From Mactra quadrangularis (lineage: Eukaryota; Mollusca; Bivalvia; Venerida; Mactridae), in NCBI GenBank assembly GCA_025267735.1, contig CM046297.1, forward strand, positions 21,664,011 through 21,728,010: DNA of 64,000 bases, in the 5' to 3' direction. The translations under genes and the position numbers were made by a program. Below, piece after piece: positions 11,199-26,100 of the stretch (the first letter of the stretch is position 1; each line of letters starts with the position of its first letter). The notes under the pieces are model-generated. The model had not been told where the DNA came from and made no database searches. It was given only the letters and a program-made list of their open reading frames with translations.

Positions 11199-14100
11199 GT
11201 GAGTTTTATTTTATTATAATCTTTTCTTTGCCTTACCATATTTATTGTGATTTTAAGAACTGAGTGAGGGGACCAGTTTGTTTTGTGCCTTAAATAGTAT
11301 ATCGTCTTTGATGGGTGAATTCCAGTCTTTTGACGCAATGATTTAACGTTGAGTTCTGATAAAAAATGCCACCTTCTTTGTAGATCAAACGTAACCAAAA
11401 CACGACTACTGTAATTATATGTGCTTCTCCATATTGTCAACGAACACCAGTGTCCATATTACACTTTTTTAGCGCGCAAAATTCGTGAGTAATGTAACTT
11501 CAAACAAAGGACGGAGTTTGGTGATTAATATATATATAGTTAGACATTTTCTGTGTCAATAACCATTGAATTTTGAAGTTTCTCGAAGTTTTGTATTTTG
11601 TAACTCATTCTGTGTCAAACATGGACACTTGAAGCGTCATGTTTTGTCATACAATGTTAGGTAACACCGCCTATAATTTTTACCTTTGTTTACACATACC
11701 CGGATGAGTCAAAGTTCGGATAGCTAGGTCGGATTGGTTGATAGTTAAAATCGAGCGACTTTTGATGATATAATTAAAATAGTCGGTTCGGGTAATTGCA
11801 ATGTTTATTGTACAGGCGTGTTTCAAGATAAGTGTTAAATCTCATTTTATCTCGTCCTATCTCGTGACCTAACGTGATACCGCCATTAAATTATCATCCC
11901 TAAAGTCGCTGCTGAATCAGATTTTACTTTGGGTACATTAACAGAAGCTAGAAACGTTGGTATTTGCCCTCAGTGTTACTCAGCTAGACAAACATCGCAC
12001 ATGATCCTATTCCCTAATTGCTGTTTTTCATCGACATAGAAACGTTGTTTAGCTGAACAGTTTTTAGTCTACGCTGATGTCTCATAATGAATTTCGAAAT
12101 GTTATAAAAATTGTCCTGTGTCATTTTTCAGTATGAATTTATACTTTATACATGTCAATTATACAATGGCATGTGATATGGCACGCATGCTAATTAGTAA
12201 CACTGGTCATATGTCCTGGTTACAATATGAAGTCAGAAAGCGTTATAAATGAAAACTATTTTGTATCATTTTCGACTTCTTTGTTTATAATGATGACCAT
12301 AAGGCATTTACAACCTAATCCAAAGTGACATATGAAATATACAATCGTATAATTTAGAGGGGTTGCAAAATATTTTAGTTACAACAATCAGCGAAGAAAG
12401 TATGTTTTTCTGAAGAAAAATATCTACAACAGACCGTAAAGATCTGATCCGAACACAACATTAAATTTCCGTTAGATACAGAAGCAACGCGTTAAAAGTT
12501 GAATCCCGACTTAACATGAAAGTGCTTCCATCTTACTACATGTAGAAATGAAAATTAGAAGCTTTTGGTTAGTTATATAGTTAGTACACACTTTTAGCAT
12601 GCCAAGTAAATCCAAGTGAATACTACTAATATAAAACTTCATAATAAGAAAATGTGTTTAATACCAACACTACTATATTTTCTTTTTATAAATCAAAACG
12701 CCGTTTTTTAAATAAAACTCTCTTAAGTTTGGTTTCTTAGCATAAGATAGCCTTCTCAGATTAACAATGAGAAAAGAAATGACTCATACTAAGAGCTTAT
12801 AACAAAATATGGTATGTTTTTCCATATTTTCGCGCTTATATTGTAGCACTCGCCATCTTGGAAACAAGTCAGTAAATATGCTAAGTTTGAGCATTGAAAA
12901 ACGGGGATAAGCCGTTTGACGATTACCCCATTAACAATTACCATCAGCGTGTTCAGTAACTACTGTTAGCTAACGTTCGGATACGGGGAAATTCAATCCG
13001 AAGACTACTCAACCCGCAGATAACTCAACTCAAAGTTGTGACAACTCAGTCCGTTAGTTAGAGGTTCAGTTTTCACGGGATGAGTTGTCTTTGGGTTATG
13101 TTGTTCTGACCCTGACGTTATGGAACGTTACGGAACGTTCGGGGTTTTTGAGCAGGCTACGGGTCATTGGATAAAAAATATTCAAGCAGTTAATTGAGTA
13201 GAGACATTGACCATTCTGCCAAGCTGGGTTTAGTAATGAATAGGAACCACAACGCCCAACGCTACCAGGGTGAAATTTTTAATAACGTCGCCGTTTAATA
13301 CGTCATCGGACGTCCAGGTCTTTTTCTCTGAAAAGTTAACGGCAGACAGCATTCCGCCTGGACAACAGTTCAATTTCTCAGGGCTAATTACAATAAGATT
13401 TTAGACTTGTCGTCATTATCAGTAGACAAGAATCCAATAGAACGTCTTTGGGACGTGTTGGACAGACGCATTCGTCAACGTCTTGAATAGTATGTGACGA
13501 TACAGAAACTAAACATTGCTTTACATGAGGATTGGACAAGCAACCCACTACGTTTTTACGACGTCCTTTTGGGTATTAAAGACTCAGGATTTCAGCAGAC
13601 GTGAATTCAAATTAGACGCTCGCTTATTATCAAATCTTGTTAACTTTTTTTCTCCTACTGGGCTTTTGGTTCTGTGAATATTTTTTTTCCAAAAAGCGTC
13701 ACATATTGTTTTGCTATTGAATACTCATGAAAAATGGTTGTTTTATATTCATGTTAAATTTCACATCATTATCTTTACAACTTTTGAAAATATTTACGTT
13801 TTTGTACCCATTTGCGTTATAACTTTTGCTTAGTATATATACACTGGACTTATAAAATGAAAACTAGACTGAGTTGATTTAGAGAAGAACTATAATAACA
13901 TATATATTGGTAATTCAGGTTATTTGAACATATATAGATACATTATTATTGATAGTGATTTCAAATATTAGAGTCAATATGGAGATAGCTAGGTCATCAC
14001 TTTTGTATCTGATGTAAGTTTTGCTAAAAAATGTTGATTAGATAGACTCCTTAGGCTCTTCATTTATTTTTGGTGCAATGACTGTATAATTTGGTCTTGG

Positions 14101-17100
14101 TCATTCTAAACTAGAGGACTCATTGTCTAATATTTGTAGAGGGATTCTTATGAGCTTCGCTAAAGTACTGACAGTGCGGCGTTTGCATCACTTTTCTTTT
14201 CGGAAAATGCCGGTTCTTTACTATATCCGAAGTTAACCACATAACGTACAATATTTTGTGGCGCTTCTAGATAAAGTTGCTTTGGGCTAAGCGTTTGGTC
14301 TAGTGTGAGTAGAAAAGGTGGCATGGTAACGACGCCGATTGGTTACGACGTTGGACTGGTAATCATTGGTTCGAATCCCAACATAAACAAACCCTGTTGT
14401 TTCTTTTAACAATGTATTTTAACATAGTAGCTCACTGCTTAGGGACCAGGAAGAAGACTCGAAAGTGAAAAAAATCTACGTTGTAAAAACTTGTTTCACA
14501 AACGAGCTAAAATAAAATAGTATGAACTATAAACTAGAAGAAAAACGCTGATGAGCCGCTTTGAATAAGATGCCTTTTTTCTGAACTTAATCTGTTTTCT
14601 ATTTTCAGGATAAACTTCCGGATACAAATCTTTCGCCACCGACAGTAAAACGTATGATTCCACTTCCGGTTATTGGTGTTGATGACGTCGATCCTATTTT
14701 GAAAGAAGGATCACGTGACAGTATGGCGGTAAGATATCAACCAATGAAATCACTTTATTTATCATTTTAATCCAATTGGAACCCACCATTTATGAAACTC
14801 CACCATTTACACTTACAAATACATGTACTTTCAATAAAGCACATAATGATCATTCTTAACTGTGTCTATGTGTTTGCAAAATGCTTTACATGTTGCGATT
14901 TTTTCGTCATTTAAAAACCAAGTGTATAACTAAGAGCTTGGCTACACTATAAACGGAAGAAATTGTTTGTAACAACTCAACACAAGTGCTGTACGCAACA
15001 GTGCTTCTGATAATACTAATTTCTTTTTTTCCTCATTCACGGTTACACACACATGCCTCATTGAATGCCCCCACTATTTTATTTCTATCTGTGCTCTCCA
15101 TATTTGATACCATCATCTACTCGTTTTCTTTCAGTCTGACGAAGGAATAACAAATCCAGCTTTTGATACACTAGATCGTTTACAAGTTAATGGTAATACA
15201 TGGAGTGAGACCAGTTCTGATAACAATAGAGATGATAATAAAAATAACTTTGATACAATAGATCAGTTACCTAAACAAAACCATAAAAAATCTGAAAGGT
15301 TGGATAAGAGGTATGTTTTGTATATTTCACACTACCTAAATATTTTTTTCTCCTTTTTTAAGATGAATTTTACTTTCTACTTCTTTATTAAATATTGCAA
15401 ATTTAATAGACATTTTCTTTAACCATAATATAAATTAAACAGTGTTAATACCGGTATGGTGTTAATATAGGGACCGTTTTGTCTCCAATCAAAAATTAGG
15501 GGATGGTCACATGTAACAGCTATGACCACAGATTTTGACTTCCCAGGAGGGATGAGTACGAGGTAAACTTACCTAAGTGATATGACCTATACAATGTATT
15601 GCTACGACCAAAACATCTAATTCTTCTTTGCTCTTGTTTCAGTATTCCTTCAGACTCGGACAAAACAGCCACACTTAAATCGTGGGATGTATTTCGTGTT
15701 GTTAACAGAAGTAAACAACGTGGTGTTGACGATGAGACATATAATGTTGTTTTAAAAAGTGTTAAAGTAATAGTCAGTTGTTTCCTTACTGTTGCTATTC
15801 TAGGATTTTCTATACTAAGTAAAACAACTTTATTTTTAATCACTTCTAATGTGTATTCTAACGTAACATTTGAATGTACGTTTTCCGCTGCATCGGAAGT
15901 GACTGATTGCAGACGAGTACCTGCTGATCGGGTGAAAGGAGACGCTTTTCACCCAGCACCAAGCGTCCAAGCGAGTTGGCTTTGGGCGCTATTTTTAGTG
16001 GTTTGTTCTCCGAATGTGTTCACTTTTGGGAAATGTTTTTGGAGAATGTGCTTCAAGAAAACAAGGAATCCAACACCAAGAGTTTTATTTTTGGTAAGTA
16101 TGTGTTGCTGAATTGCTGAATATCATTTTAAACGAAGCCAGTTTTATTTTGTTGACTGCAAAATGCGCATTAATTTGCTCTGTTATTAAGTGCAACAAAA
16201 CATGCCTTTATATACATGCTTCACCCAGATCAAAAATAACTAACGCACGAGTAATAAGAACAGTTCAAAGTTTATTTACTCATCAAATACTCACTAAACT
16301 TTAATAGTAGCCATATCCTTGAATGTTTTCAATTTACGATTGTTTTAATGTTTTAGAATGAAAACCATACGAAAGCTAAATTTCTTTCTTCTGTCAAAAT
16401 TACGAATCTTTTAAACGGCAACACTGAAAATGACTTTAGTGAATTGATGAAATCGGCTGATGAAATGTCTCGTATGAGTGTTTGTTGCCTCACGTGATCA
16501 AATTATAATTGCCCACAATAAATAGCTATACGTTAACAATTGTTGTTAGTAATTAGCTTTAGGCTTTACTCAACAATAGTTTATGTTTTTTATTTCAGGT
16601 TCTAGCAATTGAAACATTACATACAGCAGGCATGAGTATGTTTGCATTCTATGTCTTGCCGTCAGTTGACCCTTTGAGAGGTCTTGCTCTTACTTTTGGT
16701 GTAGGCGTGGTTCCCGCTCTCTTGAAACTTTTCGATACACAACGAGAAAGCGGCCGGAAGTTTTACATTATTGCAGCAGATATTTCTGCTCTTGTGATAC
16801 AGATTTCGATTTTAGTACTTTGGCCAATCAGGAATTTAATACAGGGAGAGAGCACGGACCTGACATGGACGGTTCCAGCGTCCCTTCTGTTGATATCAGT
16901 AGGTTGGTGGGAGAACTACATCAACAGGTTCACTGAGTTAGGATCACTTGGAAGACGCCTGAAAGAATTCAAACACAAAGTTCGACGCATGCGCACTAAA
17001 ATATACATTCTGGCCAGTATGTGGAAGATTATACTTACCTTGACATTGATGACTGTTATGGTCACTGCTGGAAACAGGTCTTGTATGAGTGTGCTCTATT

Positions 17101-20100
17101 TCGACGTAGAATTTGCTCCTGATTGTCCTCATTTGTTGAACCCCTCTGGAAACAACGTTGATTCAGATGCTCTTCACACGGAGCCATTTTGGATTGCTCT
17201 TGTTCAAATTAGTGCATGTTTAATGTGCTATCAGCTCTCGAAAATCGCTTGCAAAGTAATGTTACAAGTTGTTAGTTTTTCCTTACCGTTAATGCTTGCC
17301 GCTCCGGTGATTAGTGGACTTTTAATCGCAAGCTGTGAATTTTGGAATCGCGGCGGAAACGATAGACTGTTTTTGCCGCCATATTTATACTGGACATGTG
17401 ACGTCAATGGAATATCACGTGGTTTTCTCGAAACGCTGTATTCGGAATATCTTCTTCCGGTGTCACTGCTATGGTGGTTGTCTTTTATGTGGGTAACATG
17501 TCATATATGGATGCCTCGTGTGGAGAGATTGGTTCAGACTGAAAGATTATTTGTACAGCCTCTGTATTGTGGTGTAATGCTGGAACAATCGATGATGCTG
17601 AACAGACGCCGAGATGACCATGATAGAGGAAGGAACAACTCTGACAAGGTAACAATAAAACATACCGAGTTATTGTTTAGTTGTTTTACTGTCAGTGACG
17701 TATACATTGACCTCATTGATTTAAATACTTTTGTATTCATGGTCAATTTAAATTAGCTATTGTACAAATGTATGCGCTACTGACAGTTAAATGACATTTA
17801 ACAATATGCCTACATGCATCTTATTTCAATTTTAAAGTGCACCAAAGATATGTATTCATTTTAATTGCTTTAACATATGATCAACAACAGCTTTGGTTAT
17901 AAATTCAATTATTCTAACTGCAAAAGTTACAATATCTTTTATAAAAACAGACATTAGTTAAAAAAGAAATTTACTTAATTGTGTTCCTAAAATTTCATAA
18001 TATAGTATTGCTTCGTTTACAAACTTATGCTTAAAGTCTTGACCAAACGCGATTTTCCAGACATCATTTTTATAAAATCTTATTTTGATCCTAATATATA
18101 TACATTTGTAATTTGTTCATGGTCTTTTTACAAGTATAAAGTATTATCTTCTAATTACAGAAAAGGAAAACAACAACATTTTCACAATTATCAACACCAT
18201 ACCCTACAAGTTTACCGGCATTACCACGTGACCCCAAGCGTTCAGAACCAGCTCCAATGATTTATGTATGTGCTACAATGTGGCACGAAACTGAAAAGGA
18301 AATGTTACAGATGTTAACCTCCATTTTCAGGTAAAATATGTTAAATATTCAACATACTCGGGAGAAACTCAAACTTATGGCCCTTACTTTATGACCACCA
18401 AACAGCAATATGGCACATTGAAATGTAATATAACAGTTTATAAAGTAACTATACATATGATAAAATGGACTTTCTTGCTAGTTGGCTATCATTTCATTTG
18501 TCAGTTTGACGTTAGCTTTATGTTATGAGATAGCAAAAACAGATTTCATTTAAGGCGATCCTGGTTTGCCATTTTACATAACATAGGCTCTTTCATTGAA
18601 CCAGATCCCGCGTGAGAAAAAACATTGAATAACTGAGGCTATATCTAATATCAATGTACCAGAGTCTAAAGGCATGTGATCTACTGCAAAAAAATAATGA
18701 GGTTGAAGAAATACAAGCGTTTGATTGCATTCTGAAGATCACGTGACTAGATAGCTCGTGTACTTGTACATTAACGTCCATGTTTTCTATTTTCCAGACT
18801 TGATGATGATCAATGTGCAAGAAAGAACGCTCAGAGGTTTTTCGATGTTGAGGATCCTGATTATTATGAATTTGAAGGTAAATGTTCACTACATTTCTAT
18901 TTCAGTTCGGCGTTCCTCAGTACATATGTTGTATAATTTACTTACGGCGATCGAGTCACCTTACTAGTCTCATTTTGCTATCGCTTATCCTTTCATAACG
19001 GTAAAACGCATTTGTCTGTATTTTGTATTGGTATTTTGGTTTAACTGATATAAAACTTGCTGAAGGAAACATCATTCTCAAAAAGATTAAGTCGATACAC
19101 ATTAAAGTTTCACTTTAAGTAAAAAATGCTTAATGCGAGGAAAATATGGTCCTGTTTTATGACCATGTAGCTATTAAGTTACTGTATGATGATAAAATAA
19201 GTATATGCATGTATTTTCAGCTCATGTATTTTTCGATGATGCCTTTCAACCTCACAATGAGGAAACTTATGAGTATTATGTGAACAGTTTTGTTAAACAA
19301 CTTGTTAGAACTATTGATAAAGCTGCAAGGTAAGTTATCATTTCAATCATCTAAAATTTTTATCCCATATCCATTGGCTTCAACTAATTTTTTTAAAGAA
19401 AATGAATACATATTCTTTGTACCTATACTAATGCATATGTACACATTTCCGCACTGAGAATGATTCCAAGCGTTATTATGAGCGCATCTTCGTTTTGAAA
19501 ACTTCTTTTCGCCAATTTGAGAATTGCATTTTGGAAGCAGACTTGTATTTATCTAGCTAAAGTTTACTAATATCGGTACAATCCTGGCTGGTGCGGATAA
19601 TAAATACTGTGTAGGTCGACATACTGTGTTTACAATTACTTTAGTATATTGTCATTTATATTCCAGTAAAGTGCATAGAGTACCAATGCGACTAGCACCA
19701 CCCACCAGATATCCCACACCATACGGTGGTAGATTAGAATGGACTTTGTTAGGTGGCAACAAACTTGTAGCTCACCTGAAAGACAAATCTAAAATACGTA
19801 TCAAGAAAAGATGGAGCCAGGTAAGGACAAGTTTGATTTTGACTTTAAAATTGTGAATACATGTATAATCATAATCATCCTTATCGTCCAAATTTGGCGA
19901 AAACGGTATTGCTTATGCCTTTGGCCATTTACAATATTCATCGCAAGACCAGAAATGCATGACAAAAAGATAAAACAAACACAATTGCATGTAATTACAT
20001 TGACCTTAATTATCATGAGTACTATAAACGGAGAATAATTTCAGATTTAAAATTTAGTTATTTTGTGTTGTTATATGAGTTATGATTTTATAAACTTGCT

Positions 20101-23100
20101 ACAATATTGACAGAGGGTATATGATACTACATTTCAAAAAATATATAAATTTACGGTTATTTGAATTCTAGTATTACGTATAGCACTACTGCATTTCATG
20201 GTTAGTTGTATGAACTCTCCGCATTATATATCTACTGTTGAAAATAGTCAGTCAAAAAAGAAAAAGCAAATCAAAACTAAAACTACCTTCCTAGTTAAAT
20301 GTAAACCTAACAAAGTATCATTGTCTCTTTCAGGTCATGTACATGTATTACCTCCTCGGTCACAGGTTAGTCGGTCAGAATCTAGATGCTCGTCGTAAAC
20401 AAAACATTGCTGATAATACATTTATACTTACATTGGATGGTGATGTTGACTTTAAACCTTCTGCTGTACAAGTTCTTGTTGATCGTATGAAGAGAAACGA
20501 GAAAGTAGGAGCTGCATGTGGACGTATTCATCCTATTGGAATGGGTAAGTCAATGAGAACTCGAACCCCATTAATGGCACTGCTGATTTCCTTGAGCGAT
20601 AAGTTTACCTATATTTGTTCTATTCCATCTATGTGTAAAATTGGCATTGTGGAGCATCAGCTGATGATAAAAGGTGATTTCAATAATAAGGGGTTATCTA
20701 ACAAAATCGCCAAGTTTGTTCGGTGCGATCTTTCTTTAATTCTCATCACATAATAGCATTACTCGTGGGTAATCCAATTGTGCAAGAACGGATTTTTTCA
20801 TATGTATTTGTGTTTAAGATACTAAAATTAGCTTCACAGTGTCTTAACAGATGCAGTACTATTTAAAATACCTTTTAATGGACAATTACGTTTCGTAAAT
20901 GTCTTTAAATTTATTCAACTATGTTTTCTTTAAACTTATAGATTTAACTTAACTATAAACACCTGCTTTAATTTCAAATTTCCATTATTTCAAAATTATA
21001 CTCCTCTATTTCTATTTCAGGTCCTATGATTTGGTACCAGAAGTTTGAATACGCTATCAGCCATTGGTTGCAGAAAGCAACAGAACATATGATTGGTTGT
21101 GTATTATGTAGTCCTGGATGTTTTAGTTTATTCCGCGCTTCTTCATTGATGGATGATAATGTGATGGGGAAATATGCCACATTGTCTTCTCAGGCTAGAC
21201 ATTACGTACAATATGATCAAGGTTAGCCCATTTGTATTTATATCCAGCGCGTCGTCTTCCATGTCTTTGCAATGGCGATTGCTGCATTAGGAAACAATCT
21301 TAGTACATTTATTCTTCGTCTAAAAAAGGACCTCATAATTACAGTATGAATACAATGAGAGAAGGCATGTCCTTTTGTTGCGTTTAAAGTTTAAAGTTGA
21401 TGAAAACAATAATATAATGCACAGACCAGTTTTATGCTAATTTACGAACAATATATATGTATATCCTTTATGTAAAAATCTACCTTGAACAGGAAATGTC
21501 AATAAATTAGAATGCTCACTACAATACAGAGGTAAACGGAGAATGACTGTACAATGTATAACTATTTTATGTTCACATTTCACGTATTTTGAGTTACAAC
21601 AACATTGTATCATATATTACAGGAGAGGATAGATGGTTGTGTACACTTCTATTACAACAGGGTTATAGAGTGGAATATTGTGCTGCAGCAGATGCCTTGA
21701 CATACGCTCCTGAAGGTTTTGAAGAGTTTTATAACCAGAGAAGACGTTGGTCACCATCAACAATGGCTAACATAATGGATCTACTTGGTAAGAAACTAAG
21801 TAAAACTCACTATGACTTACTATTTGGACATCATAGCAGTTTGATAAATACAGTACGATAATAATATGCTTACTTTTCTCTAACAGCAGTATGTTTCAAA
21901 TGCATTTGTAGTTTCCAATCTTTATTCAACTCATCTTTTTTATCAATGCACACTTTCCCTAAATTCAAATACTGCTCGATTTTTTATCTATAAACTCGTT
22001 CATCTTTGCTAGTTAATTTACACGTTTATTAACTCTGTCGCCCTTTTAAACTACATTTAGGTTACCTTCAAAACCCCTATCATCAATTGACATTACACTG
22101 GACCTCCTTTTTCTAAATATTCTTAATCCGTTTACCAATGAACGAATAAACTATAGTTTGACAAGCATAGTCGCATGTCTTTGGATACAAATGATGTCTT
22201 TGTTAAAAAGTTAGCCACTTGTCTATGGGCGTGGTTATGTCTTTTTCCCAAGGAAAATGCTTACAAATGTAAGCATGATATGCACATTGTTTGACCTGAC
22301 CTCACCCTTATGATAATTATTAAATTTCAGGTGATTGGAGAAACGTTGTCAAACTAAATGAAAACATTTCGTTACTCTACATAGCTTATCAGTTATTACT
22401 GTTCTGTTCATCATTGTTGACACCAGCAACCATCTTCCTCTTAGTCACTGGAGCTCTTAACACAGCATTCCCAGCTCTAGATTTGATGAATTCATTGTTG
22501 ATAAACGCCATACCAATAGCAATCTTTCTACTGGCTTGCTTCTTTTGTGATTCGAAATGGCAGGTCAGTTTTATTACTGTAAATATGTAGATGTAATAAT
22601 ACCAGTTAAACACATTATTTGAAATATATACAATTTTTAATTTCAAATGCAATGAATAAAACGCCATTGTTCAATTATACTTGACGTATCAATTTCTGTG
22701 CCTACATTTTAATCATCGTGTTTTTCAATAAGCACTAGATGGGAGACCGTGCAAGCACGGGCTTTAGCAAACTCCTCACAGTGCTTAAGTCACGCTTTGC
22801 TACTTAATTTGATTATTGATTTGATAAAGGGAGATAACCGCTGCGGGGAGTTTGGTTTGACGTGTCTATTTTTAGTTTTATCTAGAACTATTTTTAGACA
22901 CAAAAAACCCACTATTTTTGTTGGTTTTTGGCAGTTTTTGCAAATATCAAGAGGCTTTGTCAAAAAAGAATTGTCAACTTGATATGCCGGTATATAGGTG
23001 CTCCAGCGACAAACAAAAGATTTATTCAAAGCTGCGCAGTTTCTTCCACAAAACAGGAAACTCGCAAATTTAATAGTATAGATATTGAATAACTCCGAAA

Positions 23101-26100
23101 TTGCTACAACCGTCTTTCTTTTAAAGGCAGTTTTAAAACTTAAGTGGCATTTGAATAATATTGATTATCATTTAGTATATACATGTATTTGAAATTTGTC
23201 GACTATAATTTGCATAAAAAGAAAACTAAACAAAAGAATTTGCGTATTCATTGACAATATGTACTGATGCTTGTTCCTTTTTATTTCATCACCACAGTTA
23301 CGTCTAGCAGAGGTATTATCTATAGCCTATGCATTATGTATGATGGTAGTGGTAGTCGGACTTGGTTTAAACATGATATTAGAAGGTTTATGTTCACCTA
23401 CTGCGATATTCTTATTCTTCTTGATTGGTGTATTCATTATAGCTGCTATACTTCATCCACAGGTACGGTTTTATAATTAAACAGTAATTTATCTTTTCTG
23501 TTTTATACTATGTAATATACCCATTTTGATACTGTTTCTCCTTCAGCTCAATTTAATTTGTTTTTACTTCTCGAAGTAAAGTCGTTTCTACCTTTTGTAT
23601 ATCTACACTTAATCTCAAGTGTTTCCGTTTTTGCAACTTTCTTATAGTCATTAAGTTCATGTTAAAGCGTCATTATATTCGATTTTTCGGCACGATCGAC
23701 TTATGTTGGCTTATATTTTACGTTAAACTAACCAACCAAACAATGTAATGCATCTGCTGTGATAACCTACTAAATAATTATTGTTTAGAAAAACGACAAC
23801 GTTAGCAGGAATGCGAACTTAAGAATACAACATAAATCAGTTTTGATATTTAAAGTAAGATTTTAAACATTTTTATTTCAGGAGTTCTACTGTATCCTAC
23901 ACGGAGCCCTGTATTTCCTAGCTGTACCCAGTATGTCCATGTTACTGATGATATATTCTATATGTAATATGCATGTTGTATCCTGGGGTACACGTGAATC
24001 TGCTACTGCTGTTGATCCAAATAAAAAGCCTGAGAAGAAACCGGAAAGCAAATTCCAGGTATGTTTATCTATATCACGGATTTTTTCAATACTAACCATA
24101 ATAAAAACAACATACATCACATGTTTTACGCTGAGAGAGAATATCACAACATATAATTTTAAGAAATATCTTATAAAAAAATCTTAAAATCTGTTTACTA
24201 TCAGATATATACCACTGTAACGCACCTGTTCAATAAATTAAAAACGACCATGAAGAATCACTTTCAGTGATGTAATGGATCAGATATACTAGTACATGTT
24301 AACTAATCTTCAATTTTAGGCTTTGCTACAGAAATTTTCAAATGATAATGAAGAAGACAGCGATTATGGATTCTCATTTGGAAATTTATTTAAATGTTTA
24401 TGTTGTCCTAAACCTAAACAAGATGCGAATGAAAGTAGATTTGAAATGATATTAGAAAGACTTGAAACTATTGAAAAGGCTGTAACTCCTGGTAAGTCAA
24501 ATAATATATCTTTAGATGACACCATATGGATTGTGTTATCATTTAATTTTGTACAAATATTATTACCAATTGGCGTTAAAGAATTCCATACTTTCCAATG
24601 TTTCATACTTTATCACCTCCATTCTTAAACACATTTATTTTGTCTCGGTAGGCTTTTCTACATTGCATGTGAATGCGGCATTCAGAAAAAATAACGATAG
24701 TCAAAACGCTTAATTTCGTTTTATGATATTTTTCTTTATAATGTGTATTTTTAATTAAGAATATATCGAAACCTACTAGGCTTTTCTAATTTTTATTATA
24801 GATCATAAAGCGACCACAATTATATGTAGATTGCTAAATTGGTAATTGATAAGCTTATTATGTTTGAATTTATTGAAGGTGCATTGGAAGAAAGTGCTGG
24901 AGTAAGCAGTGAGAAGGATGTATCTGCTGATGAAGGTGTAAGTGTTACATTTGAAACAGTAAAAGAAGACACAGGTGTACGCAAACGAAAGGATGGCTCC
25001 ATGAGCAGTTCCAAAGATATCAATGAAAAGAAAACATTTGAAGGTAAATTTTGTAAATGGTATCAATGCTATAAAACTTTTAAGATGTTAATGATCTATT
25101 ACCATCAAAATGTTCAACAGAATAAAACAAATATGGGCCGCTTGTAATCGTGTTACAGTTTTTCTAATCTTATTTTTCCGTATCAATTTCAACCAAACGA
25201 TTATTCTAATCATTTCTGATTAATCAACATATTCAGAACTTGAGTCCTACAGAAAATATGGTAATTATTATTAACTATTTTGTTTATCAAATGATTTCTA
25301 AGTAATAGTAAAATATGTTTGGACTTTTGACGCGCTTGAATCTCATATCATCTTTCTACTATTGTAGTTATCAATCCAGTGTATGTACCAACTCTTGTCA
25401 AACAAGAAGATGAGAACACTCCAAAATGGTTAGAAGATGATGACCTTGGTAAAGGTCGTACACGTTACCTTGGAAACGATGAGAAAGGATTCTGGAAGGA
25501 CTTGATTAAGAAGTATTTGCTGCCCCTGGAAAGAGACGAAGCACAACAGAAGAAGGTGCAACAAGAATTGTTAGAACTAAGAAATAAAATGAGCTTGATG
25601 TTCTTTATGTTGAATGGTCTGTTTATAGTTATCATCTTTACTCTTCAGGTAAGCTTCTGTTTTTATTTGCATTTGTAATAAAATAGAACATTGTATTAAA
25701 CACTTCGCTTTTTAACATTATTATTCAAATCATCTGAACCTATGTGAATACATTTCATCATTTTTAACAATGCCATTTTTTTCTAAAACTGCACTTTTAT
25801 TACAATAGTACCGCTCTGAATGGAACACCGAAATGATACGGCAAGTTAATTTTAAGTTAAAAAGTTTTTTTCATATTCTTTGTTTTTTTATTACTTTTGC
25901 ATTCTTCGACATCAACGTTGCGGAATAAGGTACAGATGCCCATTTATAGGTTCTGCCGTTTGCAAACTGACAATTATACGATTTTGTTTGTTATATTTGT
26001 AGTACACAAACGCAGTAAAAGAAGGACATGGGCTAAGTATTCCGTTACCATGTCACGCCACGAATGGTAGACAACTGACATTGGAACCTATATCACTACT

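Noticed and set aside
16357..16392. In-frame 12-codon cassette exon in chitin synthase
   Set aside because: It would need the poor donor GTCAAA; the alternative terminal exon reading fits the sequence better.
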